In this document: positions 41,838 to 49,789 of the stretch, one piece after another
Numbering within the stretch: the first letter of the stretch is position 1
Layout of the letters: each line of letters opens with the position of its first letter
Origin: a virus
Strand: one strand, 5' to 3'
Virus record (IMG/VR): IMGVR_UViG_3300035670_007084
Span: 1 to 63,831 of that record
DNA: 63,831 nucleotides
The notes under the pieces: generated by a model
The model's database searches: none
Seen by the model: the letters and a program-made list of their open reading frames with translations, nothing else
Told to the model about the DNA's origin: nothing
Translations under genes and position numbers: made by a program

Positions 41838-42046
41838 CAATCCTCACTTTCTATTCTGTTTCTGTGATAAATTATTTCTATTCCGGCACACTCAAGTAAA
41901 GATTCAAATGTCATATCGTAAGGTAATGCACAATCATCATCTTCTAAAAGATAATCAACTGCTGCCTCAATACACTTTTCTTTTGTTGGTGAATTTCTAC
42001 CTGTGTTTAAATATCTGTTGCATTGCTTGTCATATGCACTATACAT
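41837..42046 (-). CDS. 69-residue acidic protein
   Basis: Starts MYSAYDKQCNRYLNTGRNSP at 42046 behind an exact AGGAGG site, which decides against an upstream TTG. The rest is acidic and helical (EAAVDYLLEDDDCALPYD). Unknown function. Confidence 0.5.
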   Translation of the reverse strand: MYSAYDKQCNRYLNTGRNSPTKEKCIEAAVDYLLEDDDCALPYDMTFESLLECAGIEIIYHRNRIESED

Positions 42047-42054
42047 TTTTCCTC

Positions 42055-42594
42055 CTACCAACTTGATTGATAATATAACGAATAACTTTCGGGTAAAGTT
42101 AAACAGTATTCACATATTTCTATGGTTTTATTTACTGCCTCTAAATAATATTCATCATAGTCACCACACCCAAAAAAGAATCCTGTTGTTGTGGGTAATA
42201 ATTCCTCTGCTACTGACGAATTTTTTATTACTTTCCCATCTACTAAGTTTGGTATTTGTTTACCTTTACTAATGGTATAAGATGAAAGAACCTGCCCTTT
42301 AACAAGTTTACAATTTCTTGCTACAGACTTACACACATTTAAAAGATTTTCAATATCTTTTTTACTAACATAATATTCCTCACAATCATCTTTACCGTTT
42401 TGAACATTATCAACAAACCACTTATGAATGTGGTTTGCTTTGCGCCAATACCCAACCTCAAATTTTACTTCAACACTCGACAAAGAATCGGTTTGTCTTA
42501 GTTCGGGAAATAAAATTCTAACCTGCTTAACTAATTCGGGATTGCTAAATGATCCACAATATCTTGAAGCTTTTAAATACATATCTAAACCCAT
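42055..42594 (-). CDS. MGLDMYL-type conserved phage protein
   Basis: A 179-residue protein with N-terminal MGLDMYLKASRY, a central FEVGYWRKANHIHKWFVDNVQ (about 45-65) and C-terminal GDYDEYYLEAVNKTIEI. This is the pattern of a widespread uncharacterised family in phages and mobile elements. Conserved aromatic/His/Trp residues in the centre might form an active or binding site, but no reaction is known. Confidence 0.7.
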   Translation of the reverse strand: MGLDMYLKASRYCGSFSNPELVKQVRILFPELRQTDSLSSVEVKFEVGYWRKANHIHKWFVDNVQNGKDDCEEYYVSKKDIENLLNVCKSVARNCKLVKGQVLSSYTISKGKQIPNLVDGKVIKNSSVAEELLPTTTGFFFGCGDYDEYYLEAVNKTIEICEYCLTLPESYSLYYQSSW

Positions 42595-42606
42595 ACTAAC
42601 TCCTTT

Positions 42607-42903
42607 CTATTTATTTTTTTCTTTCTCTAGCATATTACAACAAGCACCACAATGTTCATTCACACTATCATTATCACAAGTGTGTATTGCATAGTTATCT
42701 TCTTTGTAACCGCAGTGTTTACAGGTTAATACATTTGTCATTTTATCCCTATGTTTTTTGCACATAGAATCACCGTTAATAATATCGGGGCATCCACAAT
42801 CAATACAGATATGAACACCACATCTAGTGCATACATCAAACTCAGGGTGCTTATCAAAATATAATACTTTGTTACAATATTTGCAGTGTATTTTCTTACC
42901 CAT
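42607..42903 (-). CDS. Multi-zinc-knuckle protein
   Basis: A 98-residue protein with repeated Cys pairs: IHCKYC, VCTRCG, ICIDCGC, MCKKH, LTCKHCG, a His-Thr-Cys and CGACC. At least three zinc sites are likely, in an order reminiscent of zf-AN1/B-box-like small ribbons. It probably mediates protein or nucleic-acid binding; partner unknown. Confidence 0.6.
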   Translation of the reverse strand: MGKKIHCKYCNKVLYFDKHPEFDVCTRCGVHICIDCGCPDIINGDSMCKKHRDKMTNVLTCKHCGYKEDNYAIHTCDNDSVNEHCGACCNMLEKEKNK

Positions 42904-43291
42904 ATATCACATACCCTGCTCTTCTAATCTCTATACCACTATCCAATAGTTTTCTTGCTTCGGGTGTTACATCAAAGACACCCACAACATCAAAGAATAC
43001 CCCTTCAACATCATCATACCTATCCCCCTCTTCAGAATCGTGATACATTATTTCTAATTCTAACTTTGTTTTTTCTTCAAAGTCATCACGCATTCTATTA
43101 TAGAGAATAAGTGTTTGTTCTGTTTTATCTGATTGCATAAAATCAATATCATAAACCATAAATTTTGCAAAGTTTTCTAATTCATCTTCGGTAAGAGAAT
43201 TAAAAAAATCTTCTGCTGTTTTTCCTACAACCTTGATAATATCTTCTTTAGAAATTACATCTGCCCAACAAGCATTCGCACCATACCCCAT
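42896..43291 (-). CDS. 131-residue accessory protein
   Basis: MGYGANACWADVISKEDIIKVVGKTAEDFF... helical and acidic in the first half, a beta-rich second half (YDDVEGVFFDVVGVFDVTPEARKLLDSGIEIRRAGYVIYG). It overlaps the zinc-knuckle gene by 8 bases. Unknown function. Confidence 0.5.
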   Translation of the reverse strand: MGYGANACWADVISKEDIIKVVGKTAEDFFNSLTEDELENFAKFMVYDIDFMQSDKTEQTLILYNRMRDDFEEKTKLELEIMYHDSEEGDRYDDVEGVFFDVVGVFDVTPEARKLLDSGIEIRRAGYVIYG

Positions 43292-43305
43292 TTTAATTTA
43301 CCCCC

Positions 43306-43446
43306 TTATTCATCATTAGTTAATACTACTTCGGCTATTTCATCAGACGGTGCGACATCTTCTACAAGATAGAAAGCATCTGATAAATCATCTTCTTCTA
43401 AGTTGTAGATTCTGTCGTCTTTTAAAGTAACTCTAATCTTCCACAT
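43306..43446 (-). CDS. 46-residue acidic protein
   Basis: MWKIRVTLKDDRIYNLEEDDLSDAF...: the start at 43446 has an AAAGGAGAGAAAA site, and the longer in-frame extension would lie inside the neighbouring gene. Beta-strand N-terminus, acidic tail. Unknown function. Confidence 0.5.
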   Translation of the reverse strand: MWKIRVTLKDDRIYNLEEDDLSDAFYLVEDVAPSDEIAEVVLTNDE

Positions 43447-43624
43447 TTTTCTCTCCTTTGTTTTGGTTGTTGTTTGAAAACTCTTTCTTAATAAATTCCC
43501 AAAATTCTTTTCTAACAAAATTAGCAAACTCTTCTTCTTCAACTACTAAAAAATCTTTAACTAATTTTTCTCTGTGAGTTTTAGAAAATAAATCTAACAT
43601 CTCATTATAATTTTTTCTATTCAT
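43433..43624 (-). CDS. 63-residue charged helical protein
   Basis: MNRKNYNEMLDLFSKTHREKLVKDFLVVEEEEF... is highly charged and helical with an Asn-rich end. It overlaps the next gene by 14 bases, which carries that gene's ribosome site. Unknown. Confidence 0.45.
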   Translation of the reverse strand: MNRKNYNEMLDLFSKTHREKLVKDFLVVEEEEFANFVRKEFWEFIKKEFSNNNQNKGEKNVED

Positions 43625-43626
43625 TG

Positions 43627-43845
43627 TTAAGCATCACCCCCATTGTTTATATGTTCGTGATATATTTTTTGTAGATGAGATATTACTACAGGAATATCTC
43701 GATATTTTAAATAAAACTTTTGGTCGGTTGGTATTATGGTTTTAATGATAGCAAAGATGTCTGTAGTTTCAATGCAACATTGATTATAATTACCAAACTC
43801 GTATTGATACTTTGGTTTATAATTTTTACATTCATTACAATTCAT
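43627..43845 (-). CDS. 72-residue Cys-containing protein
   Basis: MNCNECKNYKPKYQYEFGNYNQCCIE: an N-terminal CxxC and CC pair suggests metal binding. The rest is helical. GAGGAAAACAAAAA precedes the ATG. Confidence 0.5.
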   Translation of the reverse strand: MNCNECKNYKPKYQYEFGNYNQCCIETTDIFAIIKTIIPTDQKFYLKYRDIPVVISHLQKIYHEHINNGGDA

Positions 43846-43991
43846 TTTTTGTTTTCCTCCTCTTTAGATAAACAATTTTCACATACTAGCATTTTTATTT
43901 TATCTCCGTTTAGTTTGTTAATTACATATTTTCCGTTGCAGAATAATTCTCCCCATATACTAAAATCTTTTCCACAAGAATCACATTTCAT
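43842..43991 (-). CDS. 49-residue zinc-ribbon protein
   Basis: MKCDSCGKDFSIWGELFCNG...LVCENCLSKEEENKK: CxxC / CxxC spacing of about 32 residues typical of a small zinc ribbon. It overlaps the following ATG (ATGA). Confidence 0.55.
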   Translation of the reverse strand: MKCDSCGKDFSIWGELFCNGKYVINKLNGDKIKMLVCENCLSKEEENKK

Positions 43992-44004
43992 AACTACCTT
44001 TCAT

Positions 44005-44856
44005 TTAAACAGTTAATAATTGGTATGCTTTTTCCCTAAGAACTGCACCACTACCCAACAATGATGCATACTCTCTATTAGATTCTTCACCTTTAGTTGA
44101 ACGATAATGATCCACATATTCAGTAACAGCATTAAATATTTTCCATCTAGTATCTTTTAATTCTCTATGACCAATACCATCACTCACTAATCTTGCTATA
44201 GATTCCTTTGCGTTTAGAGTTCGTGTTGTTGTTTCCTCAATATCAACCACATTCAATAAGCTATTTAAAAAACTATCAAGCTCTAAACTGTTAAACTGTT
44301 TAGATGCCATATACTCAAAGGCTTCTTTTTGCGCTTGAAATACTGCTCTATAGTGAGCAAAAACTTGTTTTGCCTCATCAATTTTAATGCGATAATTTTT
44401 AGTATGTTTAAACTTACACCAAATATTTTTCTTACTGTTAAGCACATTCTGACATAACACCCTTTGATTTGTTCCAATGATAAAGGTGCTATGAGTTCCA
44501 TTGTGTGATGTTAATACATGTAGATGTGTAGAAATTTCTTCACCTGCAATTCTATAATCCATAGGAACATCAGCTAATATCTGCACAATAGCACCATTCT
44601 TATATGACCTTGCACCCGAATATTTCGCCATACCACTACCAACAATCTCATCAAGCAATGATAAACTCTCGTGGTTTTGCACAATCTCATAACCTTTTTT
44701 TGCTACTTGAAAAACATTCCTGTTATCCTGTCGTAAGATTGCCTTATAATCTTTTAATTCAGCACCCTCATTGTCATAGATTGGCTCACCTATAACAGTA
44801 AAGTTTAGTCCGTGCTTTAACAGCACCTCACTCGCAGTTAATAATTCAGTTGTCAT
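44005..44856 (-). CDS. DUF932 / TIGR03299-type phage-plasmid protein
   Basis: A 283-residue protein with the family pattern: AILRQDNRNVFQVAKKGYEIVQN (about 38-60), GARSYKNGAIVQILADVP, ILADVPMDYRIAGEEISTHLHVLTSHNGT, TNQRVLCQNVL. Widespread in phages and conjugative elements and often near replication or accessory genes; biochemical role unknown. It is the largest gene of this accessory array and starts after an AAAGGAGAAAAAA site. Confidence 0.8.
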   Translation of the reverse strand: MTTELLTASEVLLKHGLNFTVIGEPIYDNEGAELKDYKAILRQDNRNVFQVAKKGYEIVQNHESLSLLDEIVGSGMAKYSGARSYKNGAIVQILADVPMDYRIAGEEISTHLHVLTSHNGTHSTFIIGTNQRVLCQNVLNSKKNIWCKFKHTKNYRIKIDEAKQVFAHYRAVFQAQKEAFEYMASKQFNSLELDSFLNSLLNVVDIEETTTRTLNAKESIARLVSDGIGHRELKDTRWKIFNAVTEYVDHYRSTKGEESNREYASLLGSGAVLREKAYQLLTV

Positions 44857-44870
44857 TTTTTTCTCCTTTC

Positions 44871-45194
44871 TTAAAAGTTTTTACATAACATTTGTTTGAA
44901 TTTGTTCGCATTAAATTTTGGTAAGTGCCTTAAAAATTTTTCGTTAACCCATTCCTTGTTTGAAAGTGTTCCAACATTAGTATTGTATCCGATAAAAGGT
45001 TTTAAATCTTCATCTTTTAATCTTTCATCACTAATATTTAAGAGTCTTTCCCTTGCAATTATAATTGGAATTGATTCTTCGGTAATTGCTTGAACACCAC
45101 AACTCATTAATATAAAGGGAATAAAATTGTAAGCAACTTTTTTTTCTTCTGCTGATAAATTTTTACATCTTGAAAAATCATAATGTAAAGCCAT
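44871..45194 (-). CDS. 107-residue helical protein
   Basis: MALHYDFSRCKNLSAEEKKVAYNFIPFILMSCGVQAI... alternates amphipathic helices, with a basic C-terminal KFNANKFKQMLCKNF. AGGAGAACAA site. This type of small phage protein is common, but its role is not known. Confidence 0.5.
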   Translation of the reverse strand: MALHYDFSRCKNLSAEEKKVAYNFIPFILMSCGVQAITEESIPIIIARERLLNISDERLKDEDLKPFIGYNTNVGTLSNKEWVNEKFLRHLPKFNANKFKQMLCKNF

Positions 45195-45206
45195 TTGTTC
45201 TCCTTT

Positions 45207-45395
45207 CTAAATTTTAGGTATATAACCACACCCCTCATATTGACGGGCATCATTTAACTTTGCTTTTATACTATCTTCTATTCTCGAACAATCCATACAT
45301 ATGGTTTCATTTGTAAACCAACTCATAGTTCTAATGTATAAATCTTTTCCACATCTATCACATTTAGTTTGTGTAAAAAATGTATCAGGTTTCAT
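45207..45395 (-). CDS. 62-residue zinc-ribbon protein
   Basis: TKCDRCGKDLYIRTMSWFTNETICMDCSRIE gives CxxC and CxxC about 20 residues apart, with acidic flanks and a C-terminal GCGY. Likely structural zinc; no known partner. Confidence 0.55.
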   Translation of the reverse strand: MKPDTFFTQTKCDRCGKDLYIRTMSWFTNETICMDCSRIEDSIKAKLNDARQYEGCGYIPKI

Positions 45396-45420
45396 TGCTT
45401 TTTATCCCTTTGTTTAAGAA

Positions 45421-45696
45421 TCATATAACATCATACTCCGTTTTGTCAACAACAATTTTCGTTAGAGTATTAAGGTTAATCATCTTGTAAGATTTGCTTG
45501 ACATTTCAAATACACCAAGCAACATTTTGTCAAGTGGTTTGTATTTTAATTCACCACCTTTTAAATATTTCTTTACCCCCAATCTACAATTCATTTTTCG
45601 TAATGAGTTGTCTTTCTTAAAGAAAAAAGCAGTAAAGATTTTTCCTTTAGTCTTAATTAGTTTTACATAAGCTTCTAGTCTGTTAATTGTTTTCAT
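45421..45696 (-). CDS. SH3-like beta-barrel phage protein
   Basis: A 91-residue protein with FTAFFFKKDNSLRKMNCRLGVKKYLKGGELKY and YKMINLNTLTKIVV, the strand pattern of a small SH3-fold family often found in phage accessory regions. Arg/Lys-rich; nucleic-acid contact possible. The stop overlaps nothing. Confidence 0.55.
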   Translation of the reverse strand: MKTINRLEAYVKLIKTKGKIFTAFFFKKDNSLRKMNCRLGVKKYLKGGELKYKPLDKMLLGVFEMSSKSYKMINLNTLTKIVVDKTEYDVI

Positions 45697-45866
45697 TTCT
45701 TCTCCTCTTTTATATTTAGTTCTTCGTTTTTATACATAAACATTAGCTCATTACTATTAAGATATTCCTCACAAAATATATTTCTTGCTTCTGCTGCAGA
45801 TTCTGCCTCGATATGCACACATTCATATACTCTTGTTTCGGAGTATTGTAAAATATAATTTTTCAT
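45693..45866 (-). CDS. 57-residue protein
   Basis: MKNYILQYSETRVYECVHIEAESAAEARNIFCEEYL...: a strand-helix pattern reminiscent of a small ferredoxin-like accessory protein. It overlaps the next start by ATGA. Unknown. Confidence 0.5.
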   Translation of the reverse strand: MKNYILQYSETRVYECVHIEAESAAEARNIFCEEYLNSNELMFMYKNEELNIKEEKK

Positions 45867-45873
45867 AAGACAC

Positions 45874-46050
45874 CTATACCATAATACTGCTTACACTCAT
45901 ATCACATTTAACTGTGATGTCGTGTGCTACTTTATTTTTTGATAGTGGTTGACCTTTAACTGTATAAACAACTGTTTTGTTTTCAACCATTCTCCCACAT
46001 TCTTTTGTTTTAATATGGGATAAAACATTAGATAAAATTTTGTTCATCAT
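45874..46050 (-). CDS. 58-residue protein
   Basis: Starts at the ATG at 46050 behind AAAAGGAG (which lies inside the upstream gene): MMNKILSNVLSHIKTKECGR..., then a beta-type YTVKGQPLSKNKVAHDITVKCDMS. Unknown function. Confidence 0.45.
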   Translation of the reverse strand: MMNKILSNVLSHIKTKECGRMVENKTVVYTVKGQPLSKNKVAHDITVKCDMSVSSIMV

Positions 46051-46192
46051 TTTCATCTCCTTTTTTTTCATCATCATCTATGAACGGTTCAGTTAATTCA
46101 ATATACTTTAATTCTTCAGGATAATGTTCGCACTCTAAACAATTAGATGGATCACACATCTCACCCGTAAACGGACACTTAACTAATGCCAT
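46028..46192 (-). CDS. 54-residue Cys-rich protein
   Basis: MALVKCPFTGEMCDPSNCLECEHY carries four cysteines in tight spacing, so a small metal site is likely, followed by an acidic tail. It overlaps the next gene by 23 bases. Confidence 0.5.
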   Translation of the reverse strand: MALVKCPFTGEMCDPSNCLECEHYPEELKYIELTEPFIDDDEKKGDENDEQNFI

Positions 46193-46212
46193 AGTTTTTT
46201 CTCCCCCTTCTT

Positions 46213-46413
46213 TTAGATACTATTTTCTAAGTTTTCTTGTGCTAAATAAATACATTCAGCTAAATTATCAACAGAGTTTTCTATATCGTTTTCCCACCAA
46301 GAACAATATATAAAGTTTCTATTATAAAGATAACCTTTATTAACTAAATTTTTTGTAAGATCATCTCTTATAGTTAATGCAACTATTTCTCTAACCTCTT
46401 CTCTCGTTAGCAT
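46213..46413 (-). CDS. 66-residue acidic helical protein
   Basis: MLTREEVREIVALTIRDDLTKNLV... helical N-terminus, aromatic middle (NFIYCSWWENDI), acidic helix at the end. GGGGGTAACTT site. Unknown. Confidence 0.5.
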   Translation of the reverse strand: MLTREEVREIVALTIRDDLTKNLVNKGYLYNRNFIYCSWWENDIENSVDNLAECIYLAQENLENSI

Positions 46414-46424
46414 AAGTTACCCCC

Positions 46425-46595
46425 TTAATTATCTATATGTTCTTTCCAATTAAAGTAAAATCTTGGCATATGAGTAAACTCAAAGCTACCTTTTTGTCCA
46501 TCTGATTTCCTTCTTACTACTACAAACGGAGCTTGAAATCCCAACACATAATAATCCCTCGTTAATTCTTCTGTTGTTAATTTTTCTTTTTCCAT
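46425..46595 (-). CDS. 56-residue protein
   Basis: MEKEKLTTEELTRDYYVLGFQAPFVVVRRKSDGQKGSFEFTHMPRFYF...: a beta-strand centre with basic residues, an acidic start, and aromatic strand. AAAAGGATAGTTACT site. The family is not known. Confidence 0.5.
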   Translation of the reverse strand: MEKEKLTTEELTRDYYVLGFQAPFVVVRRKSDGQKGSFEFTHMPRFYFNWKEHIDN

Positions 46596-46600
46596 AGTAA

Positions 46601-47188
46601 CTATCCTTTTAGTGTTTGTATTGTTATTGGTTTAGTTCTTTTTATTTTACATAAGCTACATATCCTACAGTTTTTCTTACAGTATGGTTTTGATTTATCA
46701 ATCTTCTTAACTACTTTAAAAGCACTCATACCTTTTCTTTTAAAATTACTTGTTAGTATGTTAAGATTTTTTGGTGTGCTTTTTAAGTTTAAATCTTTGC
46801 GGTGTGTGTATGTATAAAAGCTTATTGATGGATTTTTTCGTGCAATATCTTTTACTTTACTAACACACTCTCTACTGTGAAAATCACCCGACTCATTAAA
46901 CCTAAAAAACTTTATAGGTTTCCTTAATCTTTTTAGAATAGCTTTTAACTTATCTGAAAATTCATTAGCACTAATATTGATCCAAAGTTTTTCTTGTGTT
47001 GTTCTATAATTTATACATATATCTTTATACTGTAGTTCAGGTTGTCTAGCATAACAAGCTTCATTCAATTTACATAATCCTAATTTTCTACTAGGACAGT
47101 TAGTATAGCTACCCATATTAAATATGAAAGTATCTTTACCAATTTTTTTATTGCCCCTTTTGAGTAAACTCTTAAAGCTTCTCTCCAT
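46601..47188 (-). CDS. gp88-like phage protein
   Basis: A 195-residue protein from the ATG at 47188. Patterns FNMGSYTNCPSRKLGLCKLNEACYARQPE (about 23-50) and FFRFNESGDFHSREC (about 95-110), with further Cys/His (YCKKNCRICSLCK) near the C-terminus, match the gp88-type protein family of phages. The many cysteines suggest an Fe-S or zinc site, and the SGDF segment is the family signature. The molecular activity is unknown. Confidence 0.65.
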   Translation of the reverse strand: MERSFKSLLKRGNKKIGKDTFIFNMGSYTNCPSRKLGLCKLNEACYARQPELQYKDICINYRTTQEKLWINISANEFSDKLKAILKRLRKPIKFFRFNESGDFHSRECVSKVKDIARKNPSISFYTYTHRKDLNLKSTPKNLNILTSNFKRKGMSAFKVVKKIDKSKPYCKKNCRICSLCKIKRTKPITIQTLKG

Positions 47189-47206
47189 ATTTTTACCCCC
47201 CAATTA

Positions 47207-47677
47207 TTACATTTCTTTGTATACAACTACCGCTTGTCTAACTGAAACTGCGTTATTATTCACAACAATTACACCCCCATCATTTCTATCTTCCCCATAC
47301 CATTCTACTCTACCATTAACTATATATCCTCTAGGCTTTAAAATTCTGTTGATTATATATTTAATCCACTCTACATAGTTGTAGAATTTTTCACCACCAT
47401 CCCACTCTATTGTTTGTTTATCTTTTTGTATTAACCATTGACACCATAATCCCGGCTGAGTAGATGGTGGTGTATTATAATCAATAATATCGGGAGTATG
47501 TTTCTGTCCAAAATCCTCCAAATCTTCTACATAAAATTCTCCATCAACTCCATACTTACTATCTACTCTTCGTTTCATTCGTCTTGTTGTTGCTAATCCT
47601 CTTAATAGTTTATATGTTTCATCATCAACAGGTTTATCAATAGTAAATTTTCCCTCAAAATCTGTAGAGTATCCCAT
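47207..47677 (-). CDS. Conserved-type 156-residue phage protein
   Basis: MGYSTDFEGKFTIDKPVDDETYKLL... with LWCQWLIQKDKQTIEWDGGEKFYNYVEWIKYII and RGYIVNGRVEWYGEDRNDGGVIVVNNN. This pattern is that of a common uncharacterised family in phages (start YSTDF, later EWxGED...G.I.V.NN). It likely binds a small ligand or protein; role unknown. Confidence 0.6.
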   Translation of the reverse strand: MGYSTDFEGKFTIDKPVDDETYKLLRGLATTRRMKRRVDSKYGVDGEFYVEDLEDFGQKHTPDIIDYNTPPSTQPGLWCQWLIQKDKQTIEWDGGEKFYNYVEWIKYIINRILKPRGYIVNGRVEWYGEDRNDGGVIVVNNNAVSVRQAVVVYKEM

Positions 47678-47844
47678 TACTTTTTCCCCTTTCCAATTCT
47701 TTTAATTCTTAAATTATCTTCTATGAATGTTGCCTCATCTTGTTGCGTATCATATACATGTTCAGCAAAAAATTTATCTACAATATTTTCATCATCATCT
47801 ACATCTATTGTTGCCTCATAGTTTAAAATAACATTATACTTCAT
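47677..47844 (-). CDS. 55-residue acidic protein
   Basis: Starts MKYNVILNYEATIDVDDDENIVDK at 47844; the longer in-frame extension upstream is weakly supported. Beta-strand with acidic loops and a basic end (RIKRIGKGKK). Stop overlaps the next gene's ATG by one base. Unknown. Confidence 0.5.
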   Translation of the reverse strand: MKYNVILNYEATIDVDDDENIVDKFFAEHVYDTQQDEATFIEDNLRIKRIGKGKK

Positions 47845-47845
47845 A

Positions 47846-48025
47846 TCAATTCTCCAACTGTGGTGTTGATAAATAATAACCAACGATTAAATTTTTTCCC
47901 ATTTTTATTGATGCTTTATATAAATCCTCAAATCCTTTTCCAAAAAACTCATCTGTTAATTGTTGTTTATCTAATTCCTCTGCATATATAGGACAAGCAG
48001 AGATTTGAAGCTCCCTATTTCGCAT
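47846..48025 (-). CDS. 59-residue protein
   Basis: MRNRELQISACPIYAEELDKQQLTDEF..., a helical middle and a hydrophobic end (LIVGYYLSTPQLEN). Its ribosome site (GGGGGTGAATTTTT) lies within the end of the upstream gene. Confidence 0.45.
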   Translation of the reverse strand: MRNRELQISACPIYAEELDKQQLTDEFFGKGFEDLYKASIKMGKNLIVGYYLSTPQLEN

Positions 48026-48194
48026 AAAAATTCACCCCCTTTTGTTCACTATTACATCCCTCATCACAATAATGTATATCAGCAATACCGTGATAAAAAT
48101 TACCGTGTTGGTCAGTAAATGTTACTGCTATTTCAATAGTATCTTCAACTACTGCATTTAATTCCCAATGTTCAAGGTTTAATTGTATGCTCAT
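48015..48194 (-). CDS. 59-residue protein
   Basis: MSIQLNLEHWELNAVVEDTIEIAVTFTDQHGNFYHGIADIHYCDEGC...: strand-rich, acidic, with a CDEGC pair. Overlaps both neighbours by 11-23 bases. Unknown. Confidence 0.45.
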   Translation of the reverse strand: MSIQLNLEHWELNAVVEDTIEIAVTFTDQHGNFYHGIADIHYCDEGCNSEQKGVNFYAK

Positions 48195-48459
48195 TTCCCC
48201 CCCTATTTAATTTTTCTAATGCTTTATAAAAACATTGATAACATAAAGCCACATATTTACTGTCTTTTGAAACTATTAAATAATCCTCTAATGTAAGGAA
48301 TTGAGTTTCAAATTCTAGCCAATGTAATTCCCAAGTCAAATCAATTATTCCGCACTCGTCACAGCAATTAAGTTCAGCATTTCCTAGTTGATTAATTACA
48401 TCATCAGAAAGTTCGCTAATATTTTTTCCAATTAGATTATGCAGTTCATGTTTTTCCAT
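48172..48459 (-). CDS. 95-residue Cys-rich protein
   Basis: Starts MEKHELHNLIGKNISELSDDVINQL at 48459. The centre NCCDECGIIDL and the later LCYQCF give a two-pair Cys layout (about 40 residues apart) suited to zinc. Overlaps the next gene by 23 bases. Confidence 0.5.
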   Translation of the reverse strand: MEKHELHNLIGKNISELSDDVINQLGNAELNCCDECGIIDLTWELHWLEFETQFLTLEDYLIVSKDSKYVALCYQCFYKALEKLNRGGNEHTIKP

Positions 48460-48460
48460 A

Positions 48461-48811
48461 TTATAATTCCCCCTCAAATTCACAATCGCCTGTTTGTCTA
48501 ATACATTTTCTTATTTTATTTCCTAACTCTAATCTAGCACATAATTTAAATAATATCTTGCCTTTCTCTTGTAACGGCAAGGGAATATTTCCCGATTTAA
48601 TAATCTCTTTATAGTTACCGCCTAATCTTTTTAAATCTTGCCAAGTATCTGTTATGGTTGCATTTATATCCACCAAATCACTCCCATCAAAATACCAATT
48701 AACTTTTGATTGATTTTCTCTGCCGCCAAAAGATGTAACATCCATACTATTTTGAACAGCAAACCAATATTTTCCCTCATCGCCATTACTTAAATAATAA
48801 TATCTACCCAT
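48461..48811 (-). CDS. 116-residue protein
   Basis: MGRYYYLSNGDEGKYWFAVQNSMDVTSFGG...: aromatic-rich N-terminal half, helical second half (LPLQEKGKILFKLCARLEL), ending acidic. Similar short phage proteins start MGRYYYT/S; the function is unknown. Confidence 0.5.
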   Translation of the reverse strand: MGRYYYLSNGDEGKYWFAVQNSMDVTSFGGRENQSKVNWYFDGSDLVDINATITDTWQDLKRLGGNYKEIIKSGNIPLPLQEKGKILFKLCARLELGNKIRKCIRQTGDCEFEGEL

Positions 48812-48959
48812 TTTTATTACCTCTTTTTTTATTTAAGAATTTTAAAATATTTTGATAAACACATTCGCTACAATTTGAACCATAAAAATATACTTCGGTT
48901 TCAGATAAATTTCTACTACATCTACAACAAATATTAACGGTTTTTTTACATGTATGCAT
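48804..48959 (-). CDS. 51-residue zinc-knuckle protein
   Basis: MHTCKKTVNICCRCSRNL then NCSECVYQN: CC-x-C and CxxC, basic tail. It overlaps the next start by 8 bases. Likely a small zinc ribbon. Confidence 0.5.
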   Translation of the reverse strand: MHTCKKTVNICCRCSRNLSETEVYFYGSNCSECVYQNILKFLNKKRGNKNG

Positions 48960-48964
48960 AATAA

Positions 48965-49180
48965 TTATACACTCCTTTTTATTTTAAAAAACTTATTAAA
49001 TACTCTAACCCCACAGGTTTCATAATACTCCAAACCTAAATAAATTTTATAGTATTTTTTCCCATCATTTAATATTTTTTTAAATATATATTCGTCACCT
49101 CTTTGGTATCCTTCTAACCCATTAGAGCAACGAGGTTCATATACACATTCACAAATTCCCGCATCCAATAGTGTTCTCAT
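48965..49180 (-). CDS. 71-residue basic protein
   Basis: MRTLLDAGICECVYEPRCSNGLEGYQRGDEYIFKKIL... with a CEC and further Cys, then a basic strand-rich end (VFNKFFKIKRSV). Its ATG is 4 bases after the upstream stop, so it depends on re-initiation. Unknown function. Confidence 0.5.
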   Translation of the reverse strand: MRTLLDAGICECVYEPRCSNGLEGYQRGDEYIFKKILNDGKKYYKIYLGLEYYETCGVRVFNKFFKIKRSV

Positions 49181-49184
49181 ATTT

Positions 49185-49412
49185 TTAAAACCTTATTTCG
49201 TTGTATAATTTATCTAGTAATCTTTGCCCATCACAATCAGAACGCAGATATTCCTCACCATTTTTAAATCTTTCTGCCCACTCTAAAGCATACCCACTTT
49301 TACATTGCGTTGTTTCTCCAATTTCTCCTCCCCATCTTGCTCTCATATAAGCAACATATAAGTTAAACAATCTACCTCTTAATCCCGCTTGATATGCAAC
49401 ATCTTCATACAT
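49185..49412 (-). CDS. 75-residue protein
   Basis: MYEDVAYQAGLRGRLFNLYVAYMRARWGGE... with an Arg-rich helical N-terminus and acidic second half (DCDGQRLLDKLYNEI). GGAGAAAAATT site. Unknown. Confidence 0.5.
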   Translation of the reverse strand: MYEDVAYQAGLRGRLFNLYVAYMRARWGGEIGETTQCKSGYALEWAERFKNGEEYLRSDCDGQRLLDKLYNEIRF

Positions 49413-49422
49413 AATTTTTCTC

Positions 49423-49620
49423 CTATTGGTTTAGTTTTTCTAATTTATCTAATGCCTCTTTCAAATCTTCAAGAATAATTTTTCCTTCGGGTAATTCAAA
49501 CCAATAGCCACTACCCTCATACTCATATAGTTTGTCCTCAAGAAAATCATCATCTTTTAAAATCTTAAATGAAACCCCACACGAACTATCAACTATCATA
49601 AACAGTTTAAATTTTTCCAT
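49423..49620 (-). CDS. 65-residue acidic protein
   Basis: MEKFKLFMIVDSSCGVSFKILKDDDFLEDKLYEYEGSGYWFELPE...: beta-rich N-terminus, acidic helix C-terminus (DLKEALDKLEKLNQ). Overlaps the upstream gene end by 14 bases. Unknown. Confidence 0.45.
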   Translation of the reverse strand: MEKFKLFMIVDSSCGVSFKILKDDDFLEDKLYEYEGSGYWFELPEGKIILEDLKEALDKLEKLNQ

Positions 49621-49789
49621 GTTCTCTTACCCTTTCATAATAACCATCATTAGTAATTTCTATTCCAAACTGTTCAAAGTCTGCGCTATCCATATAGTAT
49701 AGCATTTCAATTAACAAATCTTTTTCAACAATACTTAAATCCATCCACCAATTAACTACTTTGTCCTCAAGATTTTTGTTTATAGACAT
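49607..49789 (-). CDS. 60-residue acidic helical protein
   Basis: MSINKNLEDKVVNWWMDLSIVEKDLLIEMLYYMDSADFEQFGIEI...; hydrophobic and acidic. Overlaps the DUF2958-like gene by 10 bases and the next gene by 14. Unknown. Confidence 0.45.
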   Translation of the reverse strand: MSINKNLEDKVVNWWMDLSIVEKDLLIEMLYYMDSADFEQFGIEITNDGYYERVREHGKI